Assembly (NCBI RefSeq): GCF_001816125.1
Contig: NZ_MDZA01000334.1
Coordinates: 1-33,412, forward strand
Direction: 5' to 3'
DNA length: 33,412 nt
From: Hymenobacter coccineus
GTDB taxonomy: Bacteria; Bacteroidota; Bacteroidia; Cytophagales; Hymenobacteraceae
Shown: one piece after another, positions 8,421-16,827 of the stretch
Layout: each line of letters begins with the position of its first letter
How positions within the stretch are numbered: position 1 is the stretch's first letter
The notes under the pieces: generated by a model
Told to the model about the DNA's origin: nothing
Databases searched by the model: none
Seen by the model: the letters and a program-made list of their open reading frames with translations, nothing else
Program-made: the position numbers and the translations under genes

Positions 8421-8474
8421 GGGCGGGCAGTGCGGGTGGGTACGGGGCCCTGTACGGCCGCCACCGCACGGCCG

Positions 8475-8990
8475 TTACTTGGCCGAAAGCTGCCGCTGCA
8501 GCGCCTGCACCTGGTGCTCCAGTTCCAGGTTGCGGAACGTTACCTTGGCTTCGAGGTCGGCGTAGGAGCTTTGGAGCTGTTCCGCCGCTATTTTCTGGTC
8601 GTGAATGTCGGTGCACGTGCCAAACCACGTCGTCAGGGCCCCCGCCGCGTCGCGCCACGGCCGCGCCTGGCCCAAAAACCAGCGGTACGCCCCATCGGCC
8701 GCCCTGAAGCGGTACTCAATCTCATAGTCGGCCCCGGTGGCCAGCGAATGGCCCCACACTTTGCTGGCGCGGGCCCGGTCATCGGGGTGCAGCAAGTTGT
8801 TCCACATTTCGGGGCCCACACTATCGGCCAGCGTGTAGCCCGTAAAGTCGATCCACCGCTGGTTGAAGTAGGTATGAAAGCCGGTGGCGTCGGTTATCCA
8901 CACCAGCTGCGGAATCATATCGGCCAGAAATGTAAATTGCTCAGGCCCGGCAGTGGGGATGGCGTCAGAAGGAGAAGCAGCAGAATTCAC
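8475..8990 (-). CDS. Stand-alone PAS-domain protein with C-terminal coiled coil
   Basis: The protein has 171 residues from GTG 8990; a TTG at 9017 would add nine residues and cannot be excluded. Residues about 18-130 form a PAS/PAC domain: LADMIPQLVWITDATG, YFNQRWIDFTGY, NLLHPDDR, EYRFRAADGAYRWFLGQA and FGTCTDIHDQK. Residues 131-171 are a heptad-rich helix (EQLQSSYADLEAKV, NLELEHQVQALQRQL) that would normally lead into a histidine kinase. Here the gene stops, with no kinase, GGDEF or DNA-binding domain, and the neighbours do not encode one. It is either a PAS dimerisation or sensor subunit for a kinase elsewhere, or the detached N-terminal part of one. The ligand is unknown. Confidence 0.85.
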   Translation of the reverse strand: MNSAASPSDAIPTAGPEQFTFLADMIPQLVWITDATGFHTYFNQRWIDFTGYTLADSVGPEMWNNLLHPDDRARASKVWGHSLATGADYEIEYRFRAADGAYRWFLGQARPWRDAAGALTTWFGTCTDIHDQKIAAEQLQSSYADLEAKVTFRNLELEHQVQALQRQLSAK

Positions 8991-9036
8991 GAAGCAACGA
9001 AGAATAAAACGTACCAATCAATTAAGAAAGCGGTCC

Positions 9037-9402
9037 CTACAGCCGGCCCAGCTGCAGCTCCATGCCCGAGGCAAAGTACAGGCTAAGCTGGCTGCGCACG
9101 CCGTCGGCCGAGCGGCGCAGGCGCGTCACCAGGGCCCTAGTTTCCTCGGCGGGCAGCTCGAAGCGCAGGTACGGGCGGTTCAGCAGCTCGTCGCGCGTCA
9201 CGGCCCAGCGGCCGGTTTCGGCCGGGCCATCGGGCGCGGCGTGCGTTTCCAGCTGCCCGGGGCCCAGCACCAGCCGCGTGGCCTGGGCCAGCAGGCTGCT
9301 GGGGTCGTTGCGGTTCAGCACCCGGCTGAGCACCGCCCAGTCGCCGTCGAAATACGCATCGGGGATTTGTTGTAAATTAATATCCAGAAGCAAATCAGTC
9401 AT
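9037..9402 (-). CDS. Hypothetical protein (121 aa)
   Basis: I do not recognise this protein. ATG 9402 (MTDLLLDINLQQIPDAYFDGD) is chosen over an in-frame upstream start at 9441 because the extra residues are Arg/Ser-rich and unlike a gene start. It is a soluble alpha/beta-looking protein of 121 residues with no signal peptide, TM segment or obvious catalytic motif. The second half alternates polar and hydrophobic residues (YLRFELPAEETRALVTRLRR). It ends 20-50 bp before the PAS gene on the same strand. The minus-strand sequence TAATTTTTGC at 9438-9447 could be its -7 box. Confidence 0.65.
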   Translation of the reverse strand: MTDLLLDINLQQIPDAYFDGDWAVLSRVLNRNDPSSLLAQATRLVLGPGQLETHAAPDGPAETGRWAVTRDELLNRPYLRFELPAEETRALVTRLRRSADGVRSQLSLYFASGMELQLGRL

Positions 9403-9608
9403 GTACGAGTATAAACTGCGCCGGGAGGGCCCCGGGCGCAAAAATTAGAACGCTTTGGGCTAACTAAAAGCGGGCCACTTTGCCCGCTGCCATCGGCCTA
9501 AACCACAACCAACAACGGTACTGTTCGCGTACTTGTTCCACTTCTACTCACGTTTATCGCCGCCCACCAGCGATTGTTTACTACTCGCCGTACCCGGCGC
9601 CCCGCCTT

Positions 9609-10121
9609 ATGAAAACCCCCGCGTTGTTTCCGCTCGTGGCCCGCGCCGCCCGCCGCACCGGCCTCACGGCCTGGCAAACGGGCCGCTTGTTCCGCCAGCT
9701 CGCCGCCCGGGCCCTCGACGCGGTACAGGACGTGTTGCGGGCCGAAGTGGAGAAGGGCAACCTCAAGCTCGTCGCCGATTTCCTATCCAATAAAGCCGTG
9801 CCTGCCGCCCGGGTGCTGCTGCTCGAGCGCATGAGCGTGCGCCTGTTGGCCCGCCTGGGCCTGCGCGGGGCCCTGGCCTCCAACGTGGTGGGCTGGGTGC
9901 TGCCCTTCGTGCTAGAAAAACTGGTGGTGGTGGCCCTGAAAAGCGGCCTGCTCGACAAGCTGAAGGCCAACCCCACCGTGGGCGAAGCCCTTGGCCGGCT
10001 CGACGAGCTGCGCCTTGCCGCCTGGCACGTGCTCGTACCCGATCCAGGCAGCGGGGCCGAACTGGTTGCCGGCGAAGCCCCCGCCCCGCTGCCCGGCCCC
10101 ACCGGCGGGGGCCCCGCGTAG
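9609..10121 (+). CDS. Hypothetical protein with a central hydrophobic segment (170 aa)
   Basis: I do not recognise this protein. The frame is open from 9480, but residues before ATG 9609 are Cys/Thr/Tyr-rich and look untranslated, so ATG 9609 (MKTPALFPLVARAARRTGL) is preferred. The N-terminal half is a basic amphipathic helix-rich region (AWQTGRLFRQLAARALDAVQDVLRAE). Around residues 95-120 there is a hydrophobic stretch (LASNVVGWVLPFVLEKLVVVAL) that could be one membrane helix. The C-terminus is Pro/Gly/Ala-rich and probably disordered. It may be membrane-associated. The next gene starts 49 bp downstream on the same strand. Confidence 0.6.
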   Translation: MKTPALFPLVARAARRTGLTAWQTGRLFRQLAARALDAVQDVLRAEVEKGNLKLVADFLSNKAVPAARVLLLERMSVRLLARLGLRGALASNVVGWVLPFVLEKLVVVALKSGLLDKLKANPTVGEALGRLDELRLAAWHVLVPDPGSGAELVAGEAPAPLPGPTGGGPA

Positions 10122-10170
10122 CCGCTGGCCCGCGGCAGCCGTAGAAGGCACAGTTGTGTTTCCCCCTCGT

Positions 10171-10575
10171 ATGCAAACCCTAGTTTCGCTGCCTTTCCTC
10201 AACGTGCACTTGCACAACGGGGGGCCCTTCGCTACGCTCGAAACCGAATGGCTGGGCTTTGCCGGTAGCAACGATTTCCGCAACGCCCTCACCGAAACCC
10301 TGCGCTTAGCGCAGCAATACCACGTGAAGGGCTGGGTAGCCGACGACCGCCGGCTAGGAGCCGTGCGCCCCAAAGACCTGGAGTGGGCACACGCCAACCT
10401 ACTTAAGCCCGTGTCTCTGATCGGTCTACAGCGTTTCGCGCACCTCGAATCGGTGGAGGTACTCAACCGCGTCACCATCGACGGCATGTACCAAACTGCC
10501 CTGCCCGGACTCCCCTTTGAATTTCGGCACTTCACCACTTTGCCCGAAGCCCGCGCTTGGGCTGGGGGCAATTAG
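10171..10575 (+). CDS. Hypothetical protein, STAS/SpoIIAA-like fold suspected (134 aa)
   Basis: The protein starts at ATG 10171; the in-frame sequence back to 9991 overlaps the preceding gene and is not credible. The pattern LETEWLGFAGSNDFRNALTETLRLAQQYHVKGWVADDRRLGA, with a DLEWAHANLL helix and later FRHFTTLPEARAWA, resembles small stand-alone STAS/SEC14-like proteins common in Hymenobacter-type genomes. That assignment is from memory of the pattern, not from a search. There is no signal peptide. It lies 49 bp after the preceding orphan and is followed by a bidirectional terminator. No function can be assigned. Confidence 0.65.
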   Translation: MQTLVSLPFLNVHLHNGGPFATLETEWLGFAGSNDFRNALTETLRLAQQYHVKGWVADDRRLGAVRPKDLEWAHANLLKPVSLIGLQRFAHLESVEVLNRVTIDGMYQTALPGLPFEFRHFTTLPEARAWAGGN

Positions 10576-10613
10576 GGCCCCAGGGGGCACCGGACAGGGC
10601 GGGCACAAAAAAA

Positions 10614-10633
10614 GGCAGCCCACGCAGGCTGCC
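10614..10633. terminator. Bidirectional intrinsic terminator between convergent genes
   Basis: The perfect 7-bp stem GGCAGCC/GGCTGCC encloses a 6-nt loop. Seven As lie on the left, giving seven Us for leftward transcripts (glnN), and TCTTTC lies on the right for rightward transcripts. It sits between the stops of the STAS-like gene (+) and glnN (-). Confidence 0.85.
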
Positions 10634-10699
10634 TCTTTCAAAACCGGGGCGCGGCGAGAATTCCCACCCAACACCGGACCCGATCCTACCCCTTGGGGC

Positions 10700-12889
10700 C
10701 TAGTTCCGGAACAAAAGCTCACGGTACTTAACCAAGGGCCAGTCCTCATCGGCTACCATTTGCTCGAGCTTGTCAACGGCCCGGCGAATAGGAGCGAATT
10801 TCGTTTTGATGTCGTCGCAGTAGGCAATGGCCTGGGCGCGCACATCGGTCAGCTTGTTGGCTTCTTTGCGAGCGTCCACCATCGCATCCACGTTGGTTTT
10901 GATGGTCGATACGTAGCCCGAAATGGCCTTAATCATTTCAATCGTTACCTGGGCGTGGTCGGTATCGAGGCCCAGCTCGCGCAGGCCGCGCACGTTTTCT
11001 ACCAGCTTGGTTTGGTAAGCAATGGCCGTGGGAATGATGTGGTTGATGGCCAGATCGCCCATCACGCGGCCTTCAATCTGAATCTTCTTCTGGTACTCTT
11101 CCAGCAAAATCTCGTGGCGGGCGTGCAGCTCCACCTCCGATAGGATGCCGTGGCGGGCAAACAGCGCGGCGGCCTCCGGCGTCACCAGGGCGTCGAGGGC
11201 CAGGGGCGTGGTCGGCACGTTCTTCAAGCCGCGGCGGGCCGCCTCTTCCTTCCACTCGTCCGAGTAGCCATTGCCCTCGAAACGGATATTTTTCGAACTG
11301 ATAACGTACTGGCGCAGTACCTCTACAATCGCCACTTCCTTCTTCTTGCCTTCCTCGATCAGGGCGTCCACTTCGGTTTTGAAGTCGATGAGCTGGTCGG
11401 CCACAATGGCGTTCAGCGTCGTCATGGCCGACGAGCAGTTGGCCGACGAGCCCACGGCGCGGAACTCGAACTTGTTGCCCGTGAAGGCAAACGGCGAGGT
11501 ACGGTTACGGTCGGTGTTGTCGAGCAAAATGGGCGGGATTTTATCGATGCCCAATTTAAGGTAAATATTGTCGCCTTTGTCGAGCGGCACCTTGGCCGTG
11601 CGCTCCAACTCATCGAGTATCGAGTCCAGCATCGAGCCAACGAACACCGACATGATGGCCGGCGGCGCTTCGTTAGCACCCAGGCGGTGATCGTTCGAGG
11701 CCGAGGCGATGCTGGCGCGCAGCAAGTCGCCGTAGCGGTGCACGGCCTTAATGGTGGTGATAAAGAAGGCGAGGAATTGCAGGTTCTCCTTGGGCCGGCG
11801 GCCAGGCGCGAGCAGGTTCACGCCCGTATCGGTGCTCATTGCCCAGTTGTTGTGCTTGCCCGAGCCATTCACGCCCGCAAAAGGCTTCTCGTGCAGCAGT
11901 ACCTTGAGGTTGTGGCGCTCGGCCACGCGCCCCATAATGTCCATCAGCAGCTGGTTGTGGTCCACGGCCAAGTTGGCATCCTCAAAGGTAGGGGCGCACT
12001 CAAACTGGTTGGGGGCCACTTCGTTGTGGCGGGTGCGCAGCGGGATGCCGAGTTGGTTGGCCTCTTCCTCGAAGTCGAGCATGAAGCCGTGGGCCCGCGC
12101 CGGAATCGAACCAAAGTAATGGTCGTCGAGCTGCTGGCCCTTAGCCGGAGCGTGGCCAAACAGGGTGCGGCCGGTCATCACCAGGTCGGGGCGAGCGTCG
12201 TACAACGCTTTGTCTACCAAGAAGTATTCTTGCTCAATGCCCAGCGTAGTGTGCACCCGGTTCACGTCCTTATCAAAGTACTGGCACACGTCCACGGCTG
12301 CTTTTTCAAGCAAGGCCAGCGACTTTAGCAGCGGGGCTTTGTAGTCGAGCGCCTCGCCGGTGTAAGCCACAAAAATCGTGGGGATGCACAGCGTTTTGGC
12401 GCCGACGGTTTCGATGATGAAAGCGGGCGAAGTGGGGTCCCAGGCGGTATAGCCGCGGGCCTCAAACGTGTTGCGGATGCCGCCGTTGGGAAACGACGAG
12501 GCATCGGGCTCCTGTTGCACCAGCGCCGAGCCTTTGAAGCTCTCGATGGCGCGTCCTTCCGAGTTCAGGTCGAAGAACGAGTCGTGCTTTTCGGCGGTGG
12601 CGCCGGTCAGGGGCTGGAACCAGTGCGTGTAGTGCGTAGCGCCCTTGGCCATGGCCCAGGTTTTCATGGCCGAAGCCACAGCGTCGGCCACGCCGCGCTC
12701 TACGGCCGCGCCTTGCTTCACAGCGGCTTGCAGCTTCTTGAAATACTCGCCGGCCATGTTGGCCCGCATAGCTTCCAGGTTGAACACATTTTGGCCGAAG
12801 CTGTCGGAACGCCGCGGGTGGGCGGGCTTTACAGTAACGGCCTTGCGCTCATTGACCAGTTCAAGTGCTTTGAAACGAAGAATTGCCAT
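10700..12889 (-). CDS. glnN: Glutamine synthetase type III
   Basis: This enzyme makes glutamine from glutamate, ammonia and ATP in the cytoplasm and is the main route of ammonium assimilation. The length of 729 residues is typical of GSIII (about 700-730), much longer than GSI or GSII. Landmarks are the N-terminal GSIII domain (MAILRFKALELVNERK), FNLEAMRANM, the metal/glutamate-binding GIEQEYFLVD, the NEVAPNQFECAP and DHNQLLMD region, and the ATP-site LHEKPFAGVNGSGKHNNWAMS, followed by NDHRLGANEAPPAIMSVF and FRAVGSS. A helical GSIII C-terminal domain closes the protein. It diverges from the outer-membrane barrel-DUF4468-amt genes, so ammonium uptake and assimilation genes are neighbours. It has an exact TAnnTTTG promoter upstream and a terminator downstream. 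Confidence 0.97.
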   Translation of the reverse strand: MAILRFKALELVNERKAVTVKPAHPRRSDSFGQNVFNLEAMRANMAGEYFKKLQAAVKQGAAVERGVADAVASAMKTWAMAKGATHYTHWFQPLTGATAEKHDSFFDLNSEGRAIESFKGSALVQQEPDASSFPNGGIRNTFEARGYTAWDPTSPAFIIETVGAKTLCIPTIFVAYTGEALDYKAPLLKSLALLEKAAVDVCQYFDKDVNRVHTTLGIEQEYFLVDKALYDARPDLVMTGRTLFGHAPAKGQQLDDHYFGSIPARAHGFMLDFEEEANQLGIPLRTRHNEVAPNQFECAPTFEDANLAVDHNQLLMDIMGRVAERHNLKVLLHEKPFAGVNGSGKHNNWAMSTDTGVNLLAPGRRPKENLQFLAFFITTIKAVHRYGDLLRASIASASNDHRLGANEAPPAIMSVFVGSMLDSILDELERTAKVPLDKGDNIYLKLGIDKIPPILLDNTDRNRTSPFAFTGNKFEFRAVGSSANCSSAMTTLNAIVADQLIDFKTEVDALIEEGKKKEVAIVEVLRQYVISSKNIRFEGNGYSDEWKEEAARRGLKNVPTTPLALDALVTPEAAALFARHGILSEVELHARHEILLEEYQKKIQIEGRVMGDLAINHIIPTAIAYQTKLVENVRGLRELGLDTDHAQVTIEMIKAISGYVSTIKTNVDAMVDARKEANKLTDVRAQAIAYCDDIKTKFAPIRRAVDKLEQMVADEDWPLVKYRELLFRN

Positions 12890-12948
12890 GCGAAGCGAGT
12901 GATTAGAAAAATACGTGAATTTTGAAAAATGACTACTTATTGGCAGGG

Positions 12949-12956
12949 CAAAGATA
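12949..12956 (-). promoter_or_regulatory. Bacteroidota -7 box (TATCTTTG) for glnN
   Basis: The minus strand reads TATCTTTG, an exact TAnnTTTG, about 60 bp before the glnN ATG. It lies at the edge of the AT-rich divergent intergenic region. Confidence 0.55.
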
Positions 12957-13613
12957 TACGTTGAATAACTTTTCCGAATATCTACCCAAAAATAATAGGT
13001 ATAATTTTAAAAAAGCTGGTTTTTTGAGCAACACTTCGAAAATAAGCAGAGCATTCTGAGCCCGTTGTTTTACGCAAACGTTCCCAAAATAATCGCCCGA
13101 TTTAGACCCGCATTCAAGGCTTGGGGCCCTGCGCGTACCATGGCCTACCAGCTTCTTACGATGGCCTACTGACTACTCACAAATGGATGGTAGTGCTTGA
13201 TGCTAGTCTTCGCGCTCCCCCCTTGAGCGGGTTTATCCTGGCCCGCTGATAGGCCACCTCCTTACCACTAGAGCTACAGACCAGCCCCCCCGGTCGCTGG
13301 GAAATTAAACGCCTTGCACAGGGCTGCGCTCTAGGCATGGCCACGTGCTCCGCGAACTGCTAACTACAGGAACAAATCAAATCCATATGATTCGTGATTT
13401 CTACCTAATTCCCCTTATTTATGAGGTCATAATTTAATTTTTTATACGTTTTATCAAAAATACCCCCTATAATTACAGGCAGTTTAAGCTCATCTATTCA
13501 TATGGCAGCGATTTAGAGATATAAAGTGAAACGCCTTCGAAAAAGACGTTTTATGGTTGAAGCCCTTTTGAAAGCTCCTTACCTCCTTTTAATTTCACCT
13601 TTAAAGTAGCCTG
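12957..13613. other. AT-rich divergent intergenic region between glnN and the barrel-amt genes
   Basis: About 650 bp with no credible ORF. It is markedly AT-rich compared with the genes on both sides, especially 12960-13110 and 13385-13613. It must hold the control region for glnN and for the rightward genes. The middle part (13120-13360) is GC-richer and contains a duplicated ATGGCCTAC word near 13140 and 13161 and the tRNA-like remnant at 13203-13284. No clear binding-site dyad was recognised. Confidence 0.6.
13203..13284 (-). pseudogene. Degenerate tRNA-like sequence (tRNA-Glu-like D arm and anticodon stem)
   Basis: The minus strand carries CTCTAGTGGT-AAGGA, close to the D arm of bacterial tRNA-Glu. 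A perfect 5-bp stem TGGCC/GGCCA then closes an 8-nt loop (TATCAGCG) instead of the normal 7. The ends CTGGTCT and AGACTAG can form a 7-bp acceptor stem with one wobble pair. The T arm is broken: no GGTTCRA-type sequence, only CCC-GCTCAA-GGG, with about seven extra bases before the 3' acceptor strand, and no CCA. It is best read as a decayed tRNA or a chance tRNA-like structure, not a working gene. Confidence 0.3.
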
Positions 13614-14819
13614 ATGAAGCACCTTCTTTACTCGCTTGCCCTTACCTGCACTGCGCTAAGCGCCCGCGCCCAGACCGATACAACGGACGTTGGAAAGCTG
13701 ACGATTTCAGGTTACATCGACTCTTACTACCTGACGGCATTTAACCGCCCACAGTCTGGCAACTTGCTGGGAGTGGACCAATTGGCGGGCCGCGCCTTCG
13801 ACCGCCTCACCGACCAGTTTGCCCTGGGCCTGGTGCAGGCCAAGCTCGCTTATTCCAACCGCAAGTCGGACCTGGTAATCGACCTGACCTTTGGTCCTAA
13901 TGCGGAACTGGGGAACTTTGGCAACACAACCGGGGCCCTCAACCTGTACCGGCCGCAGTCGCCCTACAGCGCGGCATTGTATGGCACCTCGGCGGCCATC
14001 AAGCAAGCCTATTTCACTTACCGAATCATTCCCAAACTCAGCTTCACGGTAGGGCAATTTGGCACCCACATCGGCTACGAGGTCATTGATGCGCCGCTCA
14101 ACTACAATTACTCGCTCTCGAACCTGTTCAACAACGGGCCCTTCTACCACGTCGGCTTGAAAGCGGCCTATGCTTTCAGCGACAAAACCTCGGTGATGCT
14201 GGGCGTAGTGAACAACTGGGACAACCTGGCAGACGACAACAAGCAGAAGTCGCTCGTCGGCCAGCTCTCCCTGAAGCCTTTGAGCACCATGACGGTGTAC
14301 CTGAACTGGATTGGCGGCCACGGCGACGACACCTACCTGACTACGCTGGTTCAGAGCGGAACGCTTCCGGCACTTTTTCAGGACTACCAGCGCAACCTGT
14401 TCGACTTGGTAGTGAATTACCAACTGACGCCCAAGTTTTACCTAGGTCTGAACGGGGCTTACGGGTGGTACAACTTCCACACCAACTCGGCCACCGAAGC
14501 CGCAGCGGTTACGGCCGCCTTCGACAAAACCCGCCCCAGCTGGGGCGGGGTGGCGCTGTATTCCAACTACGCCATCAACGACGTGGTGGGCGTGGGCGTG
14601 CGCTACGAGCATTTCGAGGACAAGCACAGCGTGCGCTACCTGCAGACCGTCAACAACTCACTCACCGTCACCACGCCCATCACGCTGGCGGCCACTAAGC
14701 TGATCATCAAGCCCGAGTTCCGCCTGGATACCTCGCCCAGCAACTACTACGAGAACTCGAACGGCGCGGGCACCGGCACGCAAACCACCCTGGGCGTAGC
14801 CTTCATCTACAAATACTAG
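13614..14819 (+). CDS. Outer-membrane beta-barrel porin-like protein next to amt
   Basis: This 401-residue protein starts at ATG 13614 with a signal peptide (residues 1-19, MKHLLYSLALTCTALSARA, cut before QTDT). The rest is a run of amphipathic strands of barrel type: LTISGYIDSYYLTAF, LVIDLTFGPN, AYFTYRIIPKLSFTVGQFG, LGVVNNWDNL, MTVYLNWIGGHGDD, FDLVVNYQLTPKFYLGLNGAYGW. It ends in an aromatic residue (FIYKY), as expected for BAM-dependent insertion. It matches the Bacteroidota outer-membrane barrel group often annotated as porin/OmpL-like. With amt two genes downstream and glnN divergent, a role as an ammonium-limitation porin is a reasonable inference, not shown. It is 31 bp from the DUF4468 gene. 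Confidence 0.85.
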   Translation: MKHLLYSLALTCTALSARAQTDTTDVGKLTISGYIDSYYLTAFNRPQSGNLLGVDQLAGRAFDRLTDQFALGLVQAKLAYSNRKSDLVIDLTFGPNAELGNFGNTTGALNLYRPQSPYSAALYGTSAAIKQAYFTYRIIPKLSFTVGQFGTHIGYEVIDAPLNYNYSLSNLFNNGPFYHVGLKAAYAFSDKTSVMLGVVNNWDNLADDNKQKSLVGQLSLKPLSTMTVYLNWIGGHGDDTYLTTLVQSGTLPALFQDYQRNLFDLVVNYQLTPKFYLGLNGAYGWYNFHTNSATEAAAVTAAFDKTRPSWGGVALYSNYAINDVVGVGVRYEHFEDKHSVRYLQTVNNSLTVTTPITLAATKLIIKPEFRLDTSPSNYYENSNGAGTGTQTTLGVAFIYKY

Positions 14820-14850
14820 CAACCCAACTGGTAATCAACGCCTGGTTCTT

Positions 14851-15417
14851 ATGCGTCCCATCTATTACTGGCTAGCCCCGGCGCTGCTGCTGGCCCCGGG
14901 GGCCCGGGCCCAAGCCCTGCCGCTGGACGAGCACGGCCACGTCTCGTTTTACGAAGTTGTGGCGGCCGACTCGCTGCCCGCCGGGGCCCTGTACGCCCAC
15001 GCCAAGGCGTGGCTGCACCGCCGGGGCTACGCGCTGGCCCGGGCCGACTCGGCAGCTGGCCAGCTGGTGGCCACCAACGGCTTTGGGGTGTACGACCGGG
15101 GCTACCTCACCAAAAAGATGCACGGCAAAGTGAATTACCAGCTGACCCTGGACGTAAAAAACGGCCGGTACCGCCTGCAATTCAATGACTTTGCCTTCGC
15201 TTATTACCAGGAAGACCGCACCTACCACCTCGTGCCCACGGGCAAAACCAAGCTCCTGGAAGACCCCGCCGCGCCCGGCTGGCAGAAGCTCTGGGAAAGC
15301 CACCGCAAAGACGCCGTCCTGGCCGTAGCCAGCCTGTCGGACGAATTAAAAACCGCTATGCTGGCCGTGCCCAAGGCCCCGGTATTAGCCCAGCGCCCCC
15401 GCTCAACCGATTGGTAG
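14851..15417 (+). CDS. Secreted DUF4468-domain protein
   Basis: This 188-residue protein starts at ATG 14851. Residues 1-20 form a signal peptide (YYWLAPALLLAPGARAQ). The mature part follows DUF4468, a TBP-like fold found almost only in Bacteroidota: SFYEVVAADSLPAGALYAHA, KAWLHRRGY, a strand with GQLVATNGFGVYDRG, NYQLTLDVKNGRYRLQFNDFAF, and a C-terminal helix ending SDELKTAML. The function of the domain is unknown. It sits between the outer-membrane barrel gene and amt with gaps of 31 and 54 bp, so it is probably co-expressed with them. This placement is its only clue. Confidence 0.82.
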   Translation: MRPIYYWLAPALLLAPGARAQALPLDEHGHVSFYEVVAADSLPAGALYAHAKAWLHRRGYALARADSAAGQLVATNGFGVYDRGYLTKKMHGKVNYQLTLDVKNGRYRLQFNDFAFAYYQEDRTYHLVPTGKTKLLEDPAAPGWQKLWESHRKDAVLAVASLSDELKTAMLAVPKAPVLAQRPRSTDW

Positions 15418-15471
15418 CCGCCCGGTGCCCTACTTTTTTCGCTTCATTTTCACTCCTTAATTTTTCGTACC

Positions 15472-16800
15472 ATGCAAAAGCCTAACGTATTACCGTTGGC
15501 ACTCCTTCTGGCACTCGGCTTGCTGGCCGCTTTGCTGCCGGCCTTGCCCACCACCATCGTCACAGAAGGCATCAATGCGGGCGACACCGCCTGGATGCTG
15601 TGCGCCACGGCGCTGGTGCTGCTGATGACTCCAGGACTAGCCTTTTTCTACGGCGGCATGGTGAACTCGAAGAACGTGATTTCCACCATGTTGCAGAGCT
15701 TCGTGGCCATGGGCATCATCAGTCTGCTGTGGGTTGTGGTGGGGTTCAGCCTGGCGTTTGGCTCGTCGCTGGGCGGCTTCCTTGGCGACCCGCGCACATT
15801 TTTCATGTTCCGGGACGTGCTCGACGGCAAGCCCTGGTCGCTGATGCCCACCGTGCCGCTGGCGCTGTTCGCGTTTTTCCAGATGAAGTTTGCCATCATC
15901 ACGCCGGCCCTCATCACGGGAGCCATCGCCGAGCGCATCAACTTCAAGTCCTACATCGTGTTCATCGTGCTGTTCAGCTTGGTGGTGTACGCCCCGCTGG
16001 CCCACTGGACCTGGCACCCCGACGGCTTCCTGTTTAAGATGGGCGTGCTCGACTTTGCCGGCGGTACCGTAGTGCACATGTCGGCCGGCTGGGCGGCGCT
16101 AGCCTCGGCCATCTACCTCAAGCCCCGTAAAACCTACGGCACCGAGCAGGCCCTGCCCCCGGCCAACATTCCGTTTGTACTCCTGGGCACAGGGCTGCTG
16201 TGGTTCGGCTGGTTTGGCTTCAACGCTGGCTCGGCTGGCGCTGCCAACTCACTGGCCGTAAGTGCTTTTGCTACTACCAACGTGGCTGCTTCGGCCGCCG
16301 GCCTGGCCTGGATTCTGTTCGACGTGGCCCGCGGCAAGAAGCTCTCGGCCGTTGGCTTCTGCATCGGGGCCGTGGTGGGCCTGGTGGCCATCACGCCGGC
16401 CTCCGGCTTCGTAACGATACCGGTGAGCATCTTCATCGGCGTAATAGCAGGGGCTACCAGCAACTTCTTCGCCCACATGCGCTCCAAGTCGCGCCTCGAC
16501 GACACCCTGGACGTGTTTCCCTGCCACGGCATCGGCGGCATGGTGGGCCTGATCATGACGGGCATTTTCGCCAGCAAGGCCGTGAACGCCGCCGCCGCGG
16601 ATGGGCTGGCCTATGGCGGTACCTCGCTGTTCCTGAAGCATATGCTGGCGCTGGTCATCGTGTCGGCCTTCGCGTTCTGCGCCTCGTTTGCGCTGCTGAA
16701 ACTGACGGACCTCATCACCCCGCTGCGCGTGTCGGAAGAAGACGAGCTGATGGGCCTCGACGTCAGCCAGCACGAAGAGCAGCTGCTGGCCACCAACTAA
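15472..16800 (+). CDS. amt: Ammonium transporter, Amt/MEP/Rh family
   Basis: This 442-residue inner-membrane protein has about 11-12 TM segments and conducts NH4+/NH3 inward. The first TM may be a cleaved leader (LPLALLLALGLLAALLPALP). The Amt signature LMTPGLAFFYGGMVNSKN lies at residues 51-68. The pore twin histidines are H202 (VVHMSAGWAAL) and H352 (FPCHGIGGMVG). The conserved TGAIAERINF loop is at 149-158 and FGFNAGSAGAAN at 248-259. The C-terminal tail (LRVSEEDELMGLDVSQHEE) is the cytoplasmic region that PII proteins usually contact, yet no glnB/glnK gene is next to it here. It follows the barrel and DUF4468 genes on the same strand and diverges as a unit from glnN. Confidence 0.97.
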   Translation: MQKPNVLPLALLLALGLLAALLPALPTTIVTEGINAGDTAWMLCATALVLLMTPGLAFFYGGMVNSKNVISTMLQSFVAMGIISLLWVVVGFSLAFGSSLGGFLGDPRTFFMFRDVLDGKPWSLMPTVPLALFAFFQMKFAIITPALITGAIAERINFKSYIVFIVLFSLVVYAPLAHWTWHPDGFLFKMGVLDFAGGTVVHMSAGWAALASAIYLKPRKTYGTEQALPPANIPFVLLGTGLLWFGWFGFNAGSAGAANSLAVSAFATTNVAASAAGLAWILFDVARGKKLSAVGFCIGAVVGLVAITPASGFVTIPVSIFIGVIAGATSNFFAHMRSKSRLDDTLDVFPCHGIGGMVGLIMTGIFASKAVNAAAADGLAYGGTSLFLKHMLALVIVSAFAFCASFALLKLTDLITPLRVSEEDELMGLDVSQHEEQLLATN

Positions 16801-16827
16801 GCAGCCGCGTTTTCCCGGCCACTATCC

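Noticed and set aside
7824..9086. 420-codon + strand ORF opposite the quinone oxidoreductase and PAS genes
   Set aside because: It spans two conserved genes on the other strand, with low-complexity His/Gly/Ala composition and no domain.
11150..12328. 392-codon + strand ORF opposite glnN
   Set aside because: It is a shadow of the glutamine synthetase reading frame; Arg/His/Val-rich and motif-free.
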